A DNA stretch of 64,000 nt, from the NCBI GenBank assembly GCA_024684455.1, contig JAIKWU010000077.1:62001-126000 (forward strand), read 5' to 3'. Below the pieces are notes generated by a model. The model was not told the DNA's origin. It saw only the letters and a list, made by a program, of their open reading frames with translations, and did no database searches. Position numbers and translations under genes: made by a program. Positions 1 through 8,431 of the stretch are shown here, one piece after another (position 1 is the first letter of the stretch; each line of letters opens with the position of its first letter). Source of the DNA: Bacteroidaceae bacterium (GTDB lineage: Bacteria > Bacteroidota > Bacteroidia > Bacteroidales > Bacteroidaceae).

Positions 1-503
1 AGAAGACCGTCTTCCTCTCGACCCACGACCTCGAGCACGCCCTTCAAATCAGCGATCAGGTGTGGCTGCTTGACCACGACAAAGGACTTACGACAGGGAT
101 GCCCGAAGACCTCTGTGCCGAAGGGCACATTGCCCGCTACTTCGAGCGCAAAGGCGTGGGCTTCGACCCCGAGACCTGCACTTTCAGCATCGAACACGAT
201 GTTGCCCGCGAGGTGCTCATCGACGGCAATCCCGACTCACTGCAATACAAACTGGCCGTCCGCGCCCTGCTGCGCAATGCGACACGTCCTATCCGTTCGA
301 TGGGCGAGGCTCAGATGGAAAGCACCCGCAGCGACGTCGTCCTGCGTGTCCCTGGCGACGGCACCTACCGTCTGCTCGACCACGGCAAGGAAAGCGTATG
401 TGTCGAAAAGATAGAGCACATCCTCGGCATCGTCGGCTCCACAATCGTGAAAAACCAGATTCAGACCATCCGCGATGCAGCCCAGATGACCGCCTACGAA
501 TAG
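1..503 (+). CDS. ABC transporter ATP-binding protein, C-terminal part
   Basis: The reading frame is open from the window edge, so the start, Walker A, Q-loop, signature and Walker B lie outside. What is visible begins with KTVFLSTHDLEHALQISDQV, the H-loop segment (STHD) that follows Walker B in importer-type ATPases, and then WLLD. About 120 further residues follow, longer than a minimal FecE/BtuD-type ATPase. The layout resembles the ATPases of iron-siderophore or cobalamin importers (FecCD family systems), which often carry such C-terminal extensions in Bacteroidales; the substrate is inference. It would act on the inner face of the cytoplasmic membrane with permease and binding protein genes presumably upstream. 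Stop is TAG at 501-503. A GTG at 60 is not a real start because the frame continues upstream. Confidence 0.8.
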   Translation, partial: KTVFLSTHDLEHALQISDQVWLLDHDKGLTTGMPEDLCAEGHIARYFERKGVGFDPETCTFSIEHDVAREVLIDGNPDSLQYKLAVRALLRNATRPIRSMGEAQMESTRSDVVLRVPGDGTYRLLDHGKESVCVEKIEHILGIVGSTIVKNQIQTIRDAAQMTAYE

Positions 504-555
504 GCCATTCCACATCGCCCCACTTTCCCTATTTAGCCCATAACATCACAACTAT

Positions 556-3108
556 ATGAAAAAAATCATCACACTAACGGCAGCCCTGCTCGTCGCCCTC
601 AGCGCAGCAGCCATACCTGCCAAGCCCATCAAACGCACTCTCACGCTTGCCGACGGCACCACCATCACCGCCACCCTTCGTGGCGACGAGAACCTCCACT
701 ATTACGTGACCGACGACGGACGTGCACTCACCGAATGCCCCGACGGCACCTTCCAGTTTGCCGACGAACAGACCCTACGCACCACGTGGGAAAAGCGTCT
801 GAACCACCGCAACTCACTCCGTCTGGCACGTCACCAGCAAATGCGCACATCCACAGGACCACGCCGCGAGTTCGGTGTGCCAGGACGCATCGTCGGCGAG
901 AAGCGAGGTCTCGTCATCCTTGTCAACTTCAACGGCAAGTCGATGAAACACACCCGCCAGGAATTCGACGACCAGTTCAACAAAAAAGGCTACTCGAAGA
1001 ACGGACACATCGGCTCCGTCCGCGACTATTTCTATAAGCAGAGTTACGAGCAACTGACCATCGACTTCGACGTCGTCGGCCCCTACACGCTTGCCCACGA
1101 CATGCAGTACTATGGTCGCAACGCCTCGTTTACAGAAACTTCACAAGGCATGATTAAGTTCAATGACTGGAGCACCAATGGCGACGACGTCAATGCCTTC
1201 GAGATGATATACGAAGCCTGTAAGGCTGCCGACCCCGAGGTCAACTTTGCCGACTACGACTGGGACAACGACGGCAAGGTCGATCAGGTCTATGTCATCT
1301 ATGCAGGCTATGGCGAGGCACAGGGTGCACCGTCCAACACCATCTGGCCCCACGAGTATGAGTTGTCCATGGCAGCCCTCTACACAGGCATGCCCTCCGA
1401 CTATCCCGACCTCAGCACCTTTGCCGACTTGCATCTTGACGGTGTTCAAATCGACACATACGCCTGCTCCAACGAACTGAACGGCACCAGCGGCACGACC
1501 ATGGACGGCATCGGCACCGCCTGCCACGAGTTCACCCACTGCCTCGGCATTCCCGACTTCTACGACGTCTCCTATGGCGGCAACTTCGGCATGGGTGCAT
1601 GGGACCTCATGGACTCGGGCTCCTACAACGACGACGGCAACGTACCCGCCGCCTACACCGCCTACGAGCGCTGGTTCAGCGGATGGCTTGAGCCCATCGA
1701 ACTCGACGGACCAGCCACGGTGACCGCCATGCCCGCCATCACCGACCAGCCCGTCTGCTACGTCATCTACAACGAAGCCAACCGCAACGAATACTACTTG
1801 CTGCAGAACATTCAGCAGACCTCTTGGAACAAGTATGCAGCAGGCCACGGATTGCTCGTACAGCACATCTTCTACGACAAGGACGTCTGGCAGGCCAACG
1901 AGCCGAACACCACAGGTTACAACACAACGTCGGGCAACCAGTTCCAGCGCTGCACCATCATTCCTGCCGACAACCGTCTGAACAGTTCCTCCCTCTCCGG
2001 CGACCCTTACCCCTACGGCACAAACAACACGCTGTCCAAGTCTTCCTCGCCTTCGGCCAGTTTCTATGTCAAAAATAGCGACGGCACAAAATACATGAGC
2101 CACCCCATCACAGAGATTGCCGAGAAAAACGGCCTCATCTCCTTCCTCGTCGATGGCGGCACTCAAATCGAAGCCCCCACAGCCTATGATGTAGAACCCG
2201 AGGACATCGACGAAAGTGGGTTCGTGGCCTCATGGAGCAAAGTGGAGAATGCCGAGACCTACACCATCGAACTCAGTCAGGTTGAACAGCCCGACCAGCC
2301 CGACGAGAGTCCACTCCTCTTCAGCGAGGACTTCAGCGGTTTCCAGGCCGTGACGAATGGCAACTCCGAACTCTCCAGCGAACTGGACAAGTATATGCAC
2401 ATGGCGGGCTGGACAGGTTCGAAAGTCTTCTCTGGCTATGGCACAGGAGGTTCAGGTGGTGTGAAACTCGCCAGTGGGTCTGCTGCAGGCAAACTGGCTT
2501 CTCCCCAACTCGATGCACCTACCAGCGGCAACGTCACCCTCTATGCTGAAGGTAAAGCCTATGGCAACGATGACATGAACTTCACCGTCAGCATCTTGAC
2601 CGGCACAAGCGTCAATGCCAAGCAGACCTTCACCAGCAGTCCGATGCTCATCACCGCATCCGTCGAAGGTCCCTACACCCTCCTTTTCGAAACCCCGAAG
2701 GGCAACCGCATCTACCTTTACACCGTCAAGACAGCCGACGGAACTTACACCCAGAACGACATGGCCAATATGACGGCCGATGGTGCCACATTGGAGCCCA
2801 TCGTCACCGTTCTCCGCACCGTTACCGACGTCACAGACAGTTACTACTACTTCTCCGACCTTGAAAGCGGCCATTACATGTTCCGTGTCAAGGCTATCGA
2901 TGCAGAAGGCAACGAGTCAAAATGGAGCAACACGATTGAAGTTGATATCACGGCCATACCCACTGGCATCCAGTCGGTCAATGGTCAATCGGTCAATGGT
3001 CAATTATACGACCTTTGTGGCCGTCGTCTCTCAACGCTCAACGCTCAACACTCAACTCTCCCGAAGGGCCTCTACATCATCAACGGAAAGAAGGTTCTCG
3101 TGAAATAA
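556..3108 (+). CDS. Exported M6-family metalloprotease with C-terminal secretion tail
   Basis: 850 residues. An N-terminal signal peptide (MKKIITLTAALLVALSAAAI) precedes a propeptide-like stretch and an M6 (immune inhibitor A-type) peptidase domain. The zinc site is HEFTHCLGIPD with H324, E325 and H328; a downstream MDSG supplies the usual met-turn region. A fibronectin-III-like segment lies at about 550-580 and again near 780-810. The last 35 residues (LYDLCGRRLS, then PKGLYIINGKKVLVK) resemble the final strands of a type IX secretion sorting domain, suggesting export to the surface or medium; that is inference. Between the domain and the tail is a doubled SVNGQ encoded by a 15-bp tandem repeat and then a 7-bp tandem repeat. 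The start is the ATG that begins the signal peptide. Transcription would stop at the hairpin at 3130-3167. Confidence 0.88.
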   Translation: MKKIITLTAALLVALSAAAIPAKPIKRTLTLADGTTITATLRGDENLHYYVTDDGRALTECPDGTFQFADEQTLRTTWEKRLNHRNSLRLARHQQMRTSTGPRREFGVPGRIVGEKRGLVILVNFNGKSMKHTRQEFDDQFNKKGYSKNGHIGSVRDYFYKQSYEQLTIDFDVVGPYTLAHDMQYYGRNASFTETSQGMIKFNDWSTNGDDVNAFEMIYEACKAADPEVNFADYDWDNDGKVDQVYVIYAGYGEAQGAPSNTIWPHEYELSMAALYTGMPSDYPDLSTFADLHLDGVQIDTYACSNELNGTSGTTMDGIGTACHEFTHCLGIPDFYDVSYGGNFGMGAWDLMDSGSYNDDGNVPAAYTAYERWFSGWLEPIELDGPATVTAMPAITDQPVCYVIYNEANRNEYYLLQNIQQTSWNKYAAGHGLLVQHIFYDKDVWQANEPNTTGYNTTSGNQFQRCTIIPADNRLNSSSLSGDPYPYGTNNTLSKSSSPSASFYVKNSDGTKYMSHPITEIAEKNGLISFLVDGGTQIEAPTAYDVEPEDIDESGFVASWSKVENAETYTIELSQVEQPDQPDESPLLFSEDFSGFQAVTNGNSELSSELDKYMHMAGWTGSKVFSGYGTGGSGGVKLASGSAAGKLASPQLDAPTSGNVTLYAEGKAYGNDDMNFTVSILTGTSVNAKQTFTSSPMLITASVEGPYTLLFETPKGNRIYLYTVKTADGTYTQNDMANMTADGATLEPIVTVLRTVTDVTDSYYYFSDLESGHYMFRVKAIDAEGNESKWSNTIEVDITAIPTGIQSVNGQSVNGQLYDLCGRRLSTLNAQHSTLPKGLYIINGKKVLVK
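2974..3003 (+). repeat. 15-bp in-frame tandem repeat in protease gene
   Basis: Two exact copies of TCGGTCAATGGTCAA (2974-2988 and 2989-3003) encode SVNGQ twice. Gain or loss of a unit would keep the frame. Confidence 0.95.
3030..3057 (+). repeat. 7-bp tandem repeat in protease gene
   Basis: Four copies of CTCAACN (N is G, G, A, T) lie just before the codons for the C-terminal tail. Seven is not a multiple of three, so a change in copy number would shift the frame and remove the tail. Confidence 0.9.
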
Positions 3109-3129
3109 CTCAACGTCGTGATTCATAAA

Positions 3130-3167
3130 AAAATCTGCGCTGCCTCATTCGAGGTAGCGCAGATTTT
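3130..3167. terminator. Bidirectional terminator, protease / luxS
   Basis: A 17-bp stem (3130-3146 with 3151-3167, one G-T pair) and ATTC loop lies between converging genes. A-rich 5' and T-rich 3' flanks make it a plausible intrinsic terminator on both strands. Confidence 0.9.
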
Positions 3168-3190
3168 CTTTTGTGACGATGCTTGACCTT

Positions 3191-3685
3191 CTAGGCATCT
3201 GCAAAGACCTGTCCGTCGTCGAGCGTGACGTACAGTTTGTGGTATTCGCAGTGAAAATCGTTCGTCAGACGGTCCAGGTAGCGTTCTGCCTCCCATTTGC
3301 ACATGGGCAGGTCGTGCAGCAAGTAGTTGCCACAGGTCTCGGGCGTCGTGGCGGGTACCTCGTCCTGTGTGAGTATCCACTGCAGACACGCTATGGTCAG
3401 CGTCCGTATGTCCTCGGGCGTATAGGTGCCTGTCATGACGATGTACATGCCCGTCAGACATCCCATGGGACCGACATACACGACGTCGTCCTTGACTGCG
3501 GAATTGCGGAACCACGTCGCCATCAGGTGCTCCAGGCTGTGCATGGCTGCTGGTGCGACGGCTGGCTCCTTGTTCGGCTCGGTGATGCGAAGGTCGAACG
3601 TCGTAAATCCTTTGTCCTGACGCGAGACGTAGATGCCTGGCTTCAGGTGGGTATGGTCGATAGTAAAACTCTGGATGACTTCCAT
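3191..3685 (-). CDS. luxS: S-ribosylhomocysteine lyase LuxS
   Basis: 164 residues, the usual LuxS length. The enzyme cleaves S-ribosylhomocysteine into homocysteine and DPD, the precursor of AI-2. The metal site HxxEH is present (H49, E52, H53, in HSLEHL), with the third metal ligand C118 in ETCGNY and the catalytic cysteine C76 in MGCLTGM. It is cytoplasmic. It lies 27 bp downstream of the MTA/SAH nucleosidase gene on the same strand, so the two consecutive steps of S-adenosylhomocysteine recycling are encoded as one transcript from the promoter at 4465-4472. Nothing in the sequence looks damaged. Confidence 0.95.
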   Translation of the reverse strand: MEVIQSFTIDHTHLKPGIYVSRQDKGFTTFDLRITEPNKEPAVAPAAMHSLEHLMATWFRNSAVKDDVVYVGPMGCLTGMYIVMTGTYTPEDIRTLTIACLQWILTQDEVPATTPETCGNYLLHDLPMCKWEAERYLDRLTNDFHCEYHKLYVTLDDGQVFADA

Positions 3686-3712
3686 GTGAGTAAATTGAAA
3701 ACTGCAAAAGCG

Positions 3713-4354
3713 TCAGTCGTTCAGCAGCGATTCGGCAAACAACTTCGTCGTCAGGAACGACCTTTCGGCCACGGTGTTCCAGAAGTCATGATACTGCGAG
3801 GCATCGGTGTCGTCGAGCGGCTTGTCGCTCACCACGCGGAACGAGATGAACGGCACGCCCGACAGGTAGCACGTCTGCGCAATGGCACACGACTCCATAT
3901 CGACTGCTGTGGCCTCGGGGAAATGGCCGATGATCTCGCGCATCTTCTCCTTGGAATCGACGAACCAGTCGCCCGTCACAATCAGTCCTGGATGGACATT
4001 CGGCAACCGCTGTGCCTTCTCCAACAACACAGGGTCGGCCACATAGCGAGCGGGCAAGCCTTGCACCTGTCCGTACACGGTCACGTTGTCGATCGCCGCT
4101 CCGCAATAGACGTCGTGGTAAGCCAGTTCGGCGCTCACCACCACATCCTGAATCTGTACCTGGGGACCGTTGCCTCCGGCACAACCTGACGAAATCACCA
4201 CATCGGGATGAAACTCATTGATCATCCGCTGGGCACCCAAAGCGGCGTTTACCTTTCCGATACCACATTTCTCTACACGGACATTCTCGTCCGCAAACAG
4301 CGTCTGGAGTTGTTTCAACTCCTTGTCCATCGCAACAATAATACCGATTTTCAC
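3713..4354 (-). CDS. mtnN: 5'-methylthioadenosine/S-adenosylhomocysteine nucleosidase
   Basis: 213 residues from a GTG start (VKIGIIVAMDKE), which aligns with the usual start of the family (MKIGIIGAMEEE in Escherichia coli Pfs); an in-frame ATG further upstream would add residues with no counterpart. The enzyme removes adenine from S-adenosylhomocysteine and methylthioadenosine. Catalytic residues expected for the family are visible: E12, the glutamate in VDMESCAIAQ, and the aspartate in RVVSDKPL. Its product S-ribosylhomocysteine is the substrate of LuxS, encoded next. Cytoplasmic. Divergent from the membrane-protein gene at 4523. Confidence 0.93.
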   Translation of the reverse strand: MKIGIIVAMDKELKQLQTLFADENVRVEKCGIGKVNAALGAQRMINEFHPDVVISSGCAGGNGPQVQIQDVVVSAELAYHDVYCGAAIDNVTVYGQVQGLPARYVADPVLLEKAQRLPNVHPGLIVTGDWFVDSKEKMREIIGHFPEATAVDMESCAIAQTCYLSGVPFISFRVVSDKPLDDTDASQYHDFWNTVAERSFLTTKLFAESLLND

Positions 4355-4464
4355 TCTATTAAAAATTATGTTATTCCTCATCATAAGGCAAAACAAAGCA
4401 TTCTTTTTCTTTGTTTTGCACTTATTTCGTTCGTCATTTCATCTTTTTTAGTATTTCTTCGTTG

Positions 4465-4472
4465 CAAAGTTA
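4465..4472 (-). promoter_or_regulatory. -7 element for mtnN-luxS
   Basis: CAAAGTTA on the plus strand reads TAACTTTG on the minus strand, the Bacteroidetes -7 consensus TAnnTTTG. It sits about 110 bp upstream of the GTG of mtnN and back to back with the plus-strand element at 4486. Confidence 0.75.
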
Positions 4473-4485
4473 CGAAATAAAGTCG

Positions 4486-4493
4486 TAACTTTG
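4486..4493 (+). promoter_or_regulatory. -7 element for membrane protein gene 4523
   Basis: TAACTTTG with a TTG at 4462-4464, spacing 21 bp. The start codon at 4523 follows after about 30 bases. Confidence 0.75.
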
Positions 4494-4522
4494 CAGAAAT
4501 TTTTAATAAATCTCTGCAAATC

Positions 4523-5467
4523 ATGGACAATAGCACGCTTTCCTATATTCTCGGCGGCATCTGCGTCGTCATCGCACTCGTCGAACTATATTTCCTCCGT
4601 CGGATGCTCCACGCTTTCCGTCCGCTACGCGACGAAAACCGTCTCAGCGACATCGAGCAAGGCCGTTCGCACTTCCGCTTCGTGCCTTCTGACATCGGTC
4701 CGCTCACCTTTGCCGCATCGACCCACTATGTCCCCACGTTCCTCTCGACGAAAGAGAAAAGCAAATTTGTCGGACTTACCGTACTCTACGTCACCCTCAC
4801 TGCCCTCGTCGTAGGCCTGCTCGCCTACTTTCTTTGGGACAACCGCAGCACGTGGGCGACATCGACCATCATCATGTCGTTTGTGACACTCCTGCTGCTC
4901 ATCCTCCTGCTCTGCATCTTCACGGTATATGCGTGGAAGTACATCCCCTTCAAGTGCCGGCGACAGGCAACTGACATGTTCGTCGGACATGACGGCATTA
5001 GCCTCTACAAATTCAAGGATACACGCGAAGAGATGACTGAGAGCAAGACCATCCCCTTCGCCAACGTTCACAATATCCTCCGCAAACGCGAAGCCGCAAG
5101 CAGCAAGAAAAACCGCATCGAGTACATGTACATCGGAACTGACGCCTCCGAACGTCAGACTGGCGATGTCGAGTTGCTCAAACTCCGTGCCACGCACAAC
5201 ACCCTGCTTAACAAGCCCGCCACCCTCCAGTTCCTTGAGGCTGCCGATACAGCCTACGCCACCTGGCAGCAGACACAGGCCGAAAGCCGCAAGCAGCAGG
5301 CAGAGGATGCAGAACTCCGTGCACGTGCCGAAGCAGCAGAACAGGCCGAAGCACAGCGTGCCGCAGCCGAGGCTCAGCGACTTGCTGCCGAACAGGCCGA
5401 AGCCGCCGAGCGTGCCAAGAAAACGGACACGACGGACTATTTCTCATCGACCGCCACATTCAACTAA
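4523..5467 (+). CDS. Membrane protein with Ala/Glu-rich coiled-coil tail
   Basis: 314 residues; family not recognised. Three likely membrane segments are seen: about residues 7-25, 83-105 and 112-137. A soluble region of about 100 residues follows, then from about residue 240 a long Ala/Glu/Gln/Arg-rich stretch (QAEDAELRARAEAAEQAEAQ and onwards) that should form a coiled coil, ending in a short polar tail. The arrangement places a cytoplasmic or periplasmic helix on a membrane anchor, but the sequence gives no catalytic motif. It has its own promoter at 4486 and is followed after 27 bp by the FMN-binding protein gene, perhaps co-transcribed. Confidence 0.7.
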   Translation: MDNSTLSYILGGICVVIALVELYFLRRMLHAFRPLRDENRLSDIEQGRSHFRFVPSDIGPLTFAASTHYVPTFLSTKEKSKFVGLTVLYVTLTALVVGLLAYFLWDNRSTWATSTIIMSFVTLLLLILLLCIFTVYAWKYIPFKCRRQATDMFVGHDGISLYKFKDTREEMTESKTIPFANVHNILRKREAASSKKNRIEYMYIGTDASERQTGDVELLKLRATHNTLLNKPATLQFLEAADTAYATWQQTQAESRKQQAEDAELRARAEAAEQAEAQRAAAEAQRLAAEQAEAAERAKKTDTTDYFSSTATFN

Positions 5468-5494
5468 AAAAAACGTAAAACCATAAATCACAAG

Positions 5495-5923
5495 ATGAAA
5501 CGCATTCTATTTTGCACCCTTACCCTGCTCTGCGTCCTCTGTGCCAGCGGCCAGGAGCAGCAGCGTCAGCGTCGTCCACGCTATGTCATCCCCACCGATG
5601 CTCCCATCCTGATCAAACAGGCAGACGGCAGCGTCGTCATCAACACCTCGGCGCTCTGCAAGGACGTGCGCGGCTACCGCGACATGACACCCGTCGAGAT
5701 TACCATCGCCAAGGGTAAAGTCACAAAAGTCGAAGCCCTGCGCAACAACGAGACTCCCAAGTATATGGACATGGTAAAGCCACTGCTCGACAAATGGAAC
5801 GGCAAGAAAGTCAAAGATGCGCAAGCCGCCAAGGTCGATGCCGTCACAGGCGCTACCTTCACCTCCAAAGCCGTCATTGAAAATGTCCGTCAGGGACTGA
5901 AGTATTACCAGGAGAAAAAGTAA
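5495..5923 (+). CDS. Exported FMN-binding domain protein
   Basis: 142 residues. A signal peptide (MKRILFCTLTLLCVLCASG) is followed by a Gln/Arg-rich linker and an FMN-binding domain (RnfG/NqrC-type fold). The flavinylation motif is TGAT at 118-121 (DAVTGATFTS); in the family, FMN is attached to the last threonine (T121) through a phosphoester bond made by ApbE. A single short domain of this kind suggests a periplasmic electron carrier. The redox partner cannot be read from the neighbours: the gene before is an unrelated membrane protein and the region after is non-coding. Confidence 0.8.
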   Translation: MKRILFCTLTLLCVLCASGQEQQRQRRPRYVIPTDAPILIKQADGSVVINTSALCKDVRGYRDMTPVEITIAKGKVTKVEALRNNETPKYMDMVKPLLDKWNGKKVKDAQAAKVDAVTGATFTSKAVIENVRQGLKYYQEKK

Positions 5924-6036
5924 ACAACTTATGTTGGAATTAACTTGAAAGGAATTTATGGAGTAGTTATAGAGAATTTATGGAGACCGCGCGAAATCGT
6001 AGCGCGGTTTGCGACGACGAGATTCTCTCCCCAAAG

Positions 6037-6132
6037 GAGTATCCCTGGGCTTACGCCAACCCTTTATCAAGGGGCTTCAAACCCTATAACTACCCTATAA
6101 CTACTCTATGAGTTCCCTATAATTCCTTTATA
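6037..6132 (+). repeat. Direct repeat, copy 1
   Basis: Begins GGAGTATCCCTGGGCTTACG and contains TTATCAAGGGGCTTCAAACC. It matches 6237-6320 closely apart from a short internal duplication of CCTATAACTA in this copy. Confidence 0.85.
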
Positions 6133-6156
6133 ATTGAAGGGAAGTTAGGGAGAATT

Positions 6157-6236
6157 CTGTAGGGACGACCCGTGGGGCGTCCATGACGAAAAGGGAACTA
6201 ACACCAATCGGGACGCCCCATGGGTCGTCCCTACAG
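6157..6236. repeat. 26-bp inverted repeat (MITE-like)
   Basis: The left arm 6157-6182 begins CTGTAGGGACGACCCGTGG; the right arm 6211-6236 ends GGGTCGTCCCTACAG. Arms pair over 26 bp with a single G-T mismatch around a 28-base loop. Confidence 0.95.
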
Positions 6237-6320
6237 GAGTATTCCTGGCTTACGCCAGCCCCTTATCAAGGGGCTTCAAACCCTATAACTACCCTATGAG
6301 TTCCCTATAAATTCCTTTTA
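6237..6320 (+). repeat. Direct repeat, copy 2
   Basis: Begins GGAGTATTCCTGGCTTACG immediately after the inverted repeat and runs to the end of the porin gene; second copy of 6037-6132. Confidence 0.85.
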
Positions 6321-6340
6321 AGTAGTTTTTTCGGAGGAAA

Positions 6341-8416
6341 TCAGTCGTAGAAGTTCCAACTGATACCAAAGCGGAGCCCAGAGGGGTTCATGGGATAATG
6401 CGGTGCCCAGAAACTGTTGCCGGCTCCCTGGTTGACGTGGTAGTATTGCACATAGAAGCGGCATTTCTTCAGCAGTATGTTGGCATAGACGCTGATGAGG
6501 GGATAGCCACCGATGCGGAGGCGATGGGCAGCATTCTGCGTAGTGTACATGCCGAAGACAGGCGAATAGTCGGGTGCGTAGTAACGGGTGAAGAAGGTCA
6601 TGTCGCCGCCGACTTCGCACTTCATGACCTTGGCAACGATGAAGGCGAGATAAAGGTTGCTATAAGTGTTGAGAGCAGGCAGGGGCAGGATGTCCTTCTG
6701 CGTGGAGTTCTGCCAGGTGATGACGTTGTCGAGGTGGACTGGACCGAACTTGAGGTTTTGGCGCAGCGAGGCGGAAAGGACTTGGATGGGCAAGGCGGTC
6801 TGATGGCAGACGACGTTGTGCGTCCGCCATGTAGTACCGCTGGTGGTGACGTCGATTCCTTCGTCGGCAAGCCATGCATAGTTTTTGAGGTTCTCAATGG
6901 CAAAGGAGAGGACGGTGCGAGTGTGAGGCAGGGTGACAGTGGCTCCGAGGCGGGTGCGCAGGACTTTTTCGAAGGTATGGTCCCACCAGGCGTGCTTAGA
7001 GTGATAGTGTTCGAGATAGTAGGAAGGAATAGCATGGCTGGCCATGAGGTTGACAGCCACCTGAGCCGTGTCGCCCAGCAGAGGTATGTTGAGTTCGCCA
7101 CGACCATCGACATTAAACTCGCCGATATTGGTACCAGCCACCACGAAGTCGGCTGAGAGGTTGTAGTGAAGCAGGCGGCCCTGGGTGCGGATGAGTTGAC
7201 CGCCGACCATGATGTCGCCTTCGGTGGGGAAAGTGCGCAACTCGTCGGTGGTAGTGCCGACGGTGGCATAGTCAGGCGTGTTGTAGCGACGATAACGGTA
7301 GCCGACAAAGGCATTCAGTCCAGCAACGGCATAGCGGTTGAAGCCCTCACGGAGAGAAACGCCGGCAGCAGTGTAGATCTGCAGGAATTTATAACGGTCG
7401 TTGCTCTCGGCGAGGTTAGGCAGAAAGTCGTATGTGTGGTAAGTGCCGACAGGGTTATTCTGCTCGATGTAGGCCTTGCTGTATTTGCCTATGTGAACCG
7501 TATGGAAGAAGGTGGTGACGGGGACGAAGGTTTCCCAAGTGCGGATGCTGTCACTATCGACGCGCATGAAACCCACATGGTAGCGGTGGTTGAGGAACAC
7601 TTCATCGTTCTCCATACGGTTCCACGTCTCTGTCAGCCGAACAGGAATCTCGTTCGACTCGTAGGACTGTGGCTGGTCCTCAGGGTTGGTAATATAGCCG
7701 TCGTCCTCAATGCCGCCGTTCTCGCCCCACTTCATGTAGTTGTGCGTGTAGTGGAAATGCAGGTCGTAGCGTTCGCCTGTATAGGAGGCAAAGCCTGTGG
7801 CGTTCATAAACGACGTCGATTGGTGGTCGTAGTTGCCTTGACCATAGAAGTAGTCGAACATACCGCCGAAGTTGAAGCGCTTGCCGACATTGTTGGCATA
7901 AAGGGCACGGAAGCGGTCGTGACCCGTCTTCTTGTCACCGCTCCACGTGTAGGTGAGGTTCATGTACGGCGACTTGGTGTTGAAGTAGCGGAACTGGTCT
8001 GCCGTAGTGATGAACTGGTCGAAAGGTGCAGTAAAGATGAAGTCAGGCTCGGAGGCTCGCTCCATGTAAAGGCGGTTGAGACGTGGCGAACCGAGGTTGC
8101 TGAGGGTGTTGTACTGACCTTCACGTCCTTCACTGTGGTCGTCGTTCTGAAAGAGATGGTGGAGCGTATCGACATCGACCTCAGTGCGATGCCCGTAGAT
8201 AGGGTCAATGGTCCATGAACGCACATCGACAGGCACGACCTTCTTTTTCTTCTTATCTTCGTCAGCGGCGTCTTGGCGGCGCATGGAGTCGGCTACGTTA
8301 TAACCGTCATAGCCGGCATTGCTCTCAAGTTCGCCGATGATGCGCTGGGCAGAAACGGTTGAGACTGACAATGCCGACAGTACAAAGAAGAGGATGCGGG
8401 AGGTAGTGCGTGTCAT
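6341..8416 (-). CDS. Putative outer-membrane porin (beta-barrel)
   Basis: 691 residues. A signal peptide ending in VSA-Q (MTRTTSRILFFVLSALSVST start) is followed by a charged segment with a lysine run (DEDKKKKKVV, about residues 51-60) and then long alternating aromatic/polar stretches typical of beta strands. The last residues, GISWNFYD, give an aromatic-rich final strand. Overall size and features match the Bacteroidetes putative porin family; substrate unknown. Third gene of a minus-strand unit with the DUF4468 protein and the small membrane protein (16 bp gap to the latter), likely transcribed from the promoter at 9373-9380. Confidence 0.75.
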   Translation of the reverse strand: MTRTTSRILFFVLSALSVSTVSAQRIIGELESNAGYDGYNVADSMRRQDAADEDKKKKKVVPVDVRSWTIDPIYGHRTEVDVDTLHHLFQNDDHSEGREGQYNTLSNLGSPRLNRLYMERASEPDFIFTAPFDQFITTADQFRYFNTKSPYMNLTYTWSGDKKTGHDRFRALYANNVGKRFNFGGMFDYFYGQGNYDHQSTSFMNATGFASYTGERYDLHFHYTHNYMKWGENGGIEDDGYITNPEDQPQSYESNEIPVRLTETWNRMENDEVFLNHRYHVGFMRVDSDSIRTWETFVPVTTFFHTVHIGKYSKAYIEQNNPVGTYHTYDFLPNLAESNDRYKFLQIYTAAGVSLREGFNRYAVAGLNAFVGYRYRRYNTPDYATVGTTTDELRTFPTEGDIMVGGQLIRTQGRLLHYNLSADFVVAGTNIGEFNVDGRGELNIPLLGDTAQVAVNLMASHAIPSYYLEHYHSKHAWWDHTFEKVLRTRLGATVTLPHTRTVLSFAIENLKNYAWLADEGIDVTTSGTTWRTHNVVCHQTALPIQVLSASLRQNLKFGPVHLDNVITWQNSTQKDILPLPALNTYSNLYLAFIVAKVMKCEVGGDMTFFTRYYAPDYSPVFGMYTTQNAAHRLRIGGYPLISVYANILLKKCRFYVQYYHVNQGAGNSFWAPHYPMNPSGLRFGISWNFYD

Positions 8417-8431
8417 TCGTGATTCGTGGTC

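Larger units (their letters stand above)
5924..6340. other. Repeat-rich non-coding gap
   Basis: 417 bases without a gene between the FMN-binding protein gene and the 3' end of the putative porin gene. It holds a small hairpin (ACCGCGC 5986-5992 with GCGCGGT 6002-6008), two long direct repeats and, between them, a 26-bp inverted repeat. Several short degenerate copies of CCTATAACTA and GAATTTATGGAG are also present. No promoter is evident. Confidence 0.8.

Noticed and set aside
1141-2166. A 341-residue minus-strand frame opposite the M6 protease gene.
   Set aside because: Valine- and glycine-rich shadow of a GC-rich gene; no family features.
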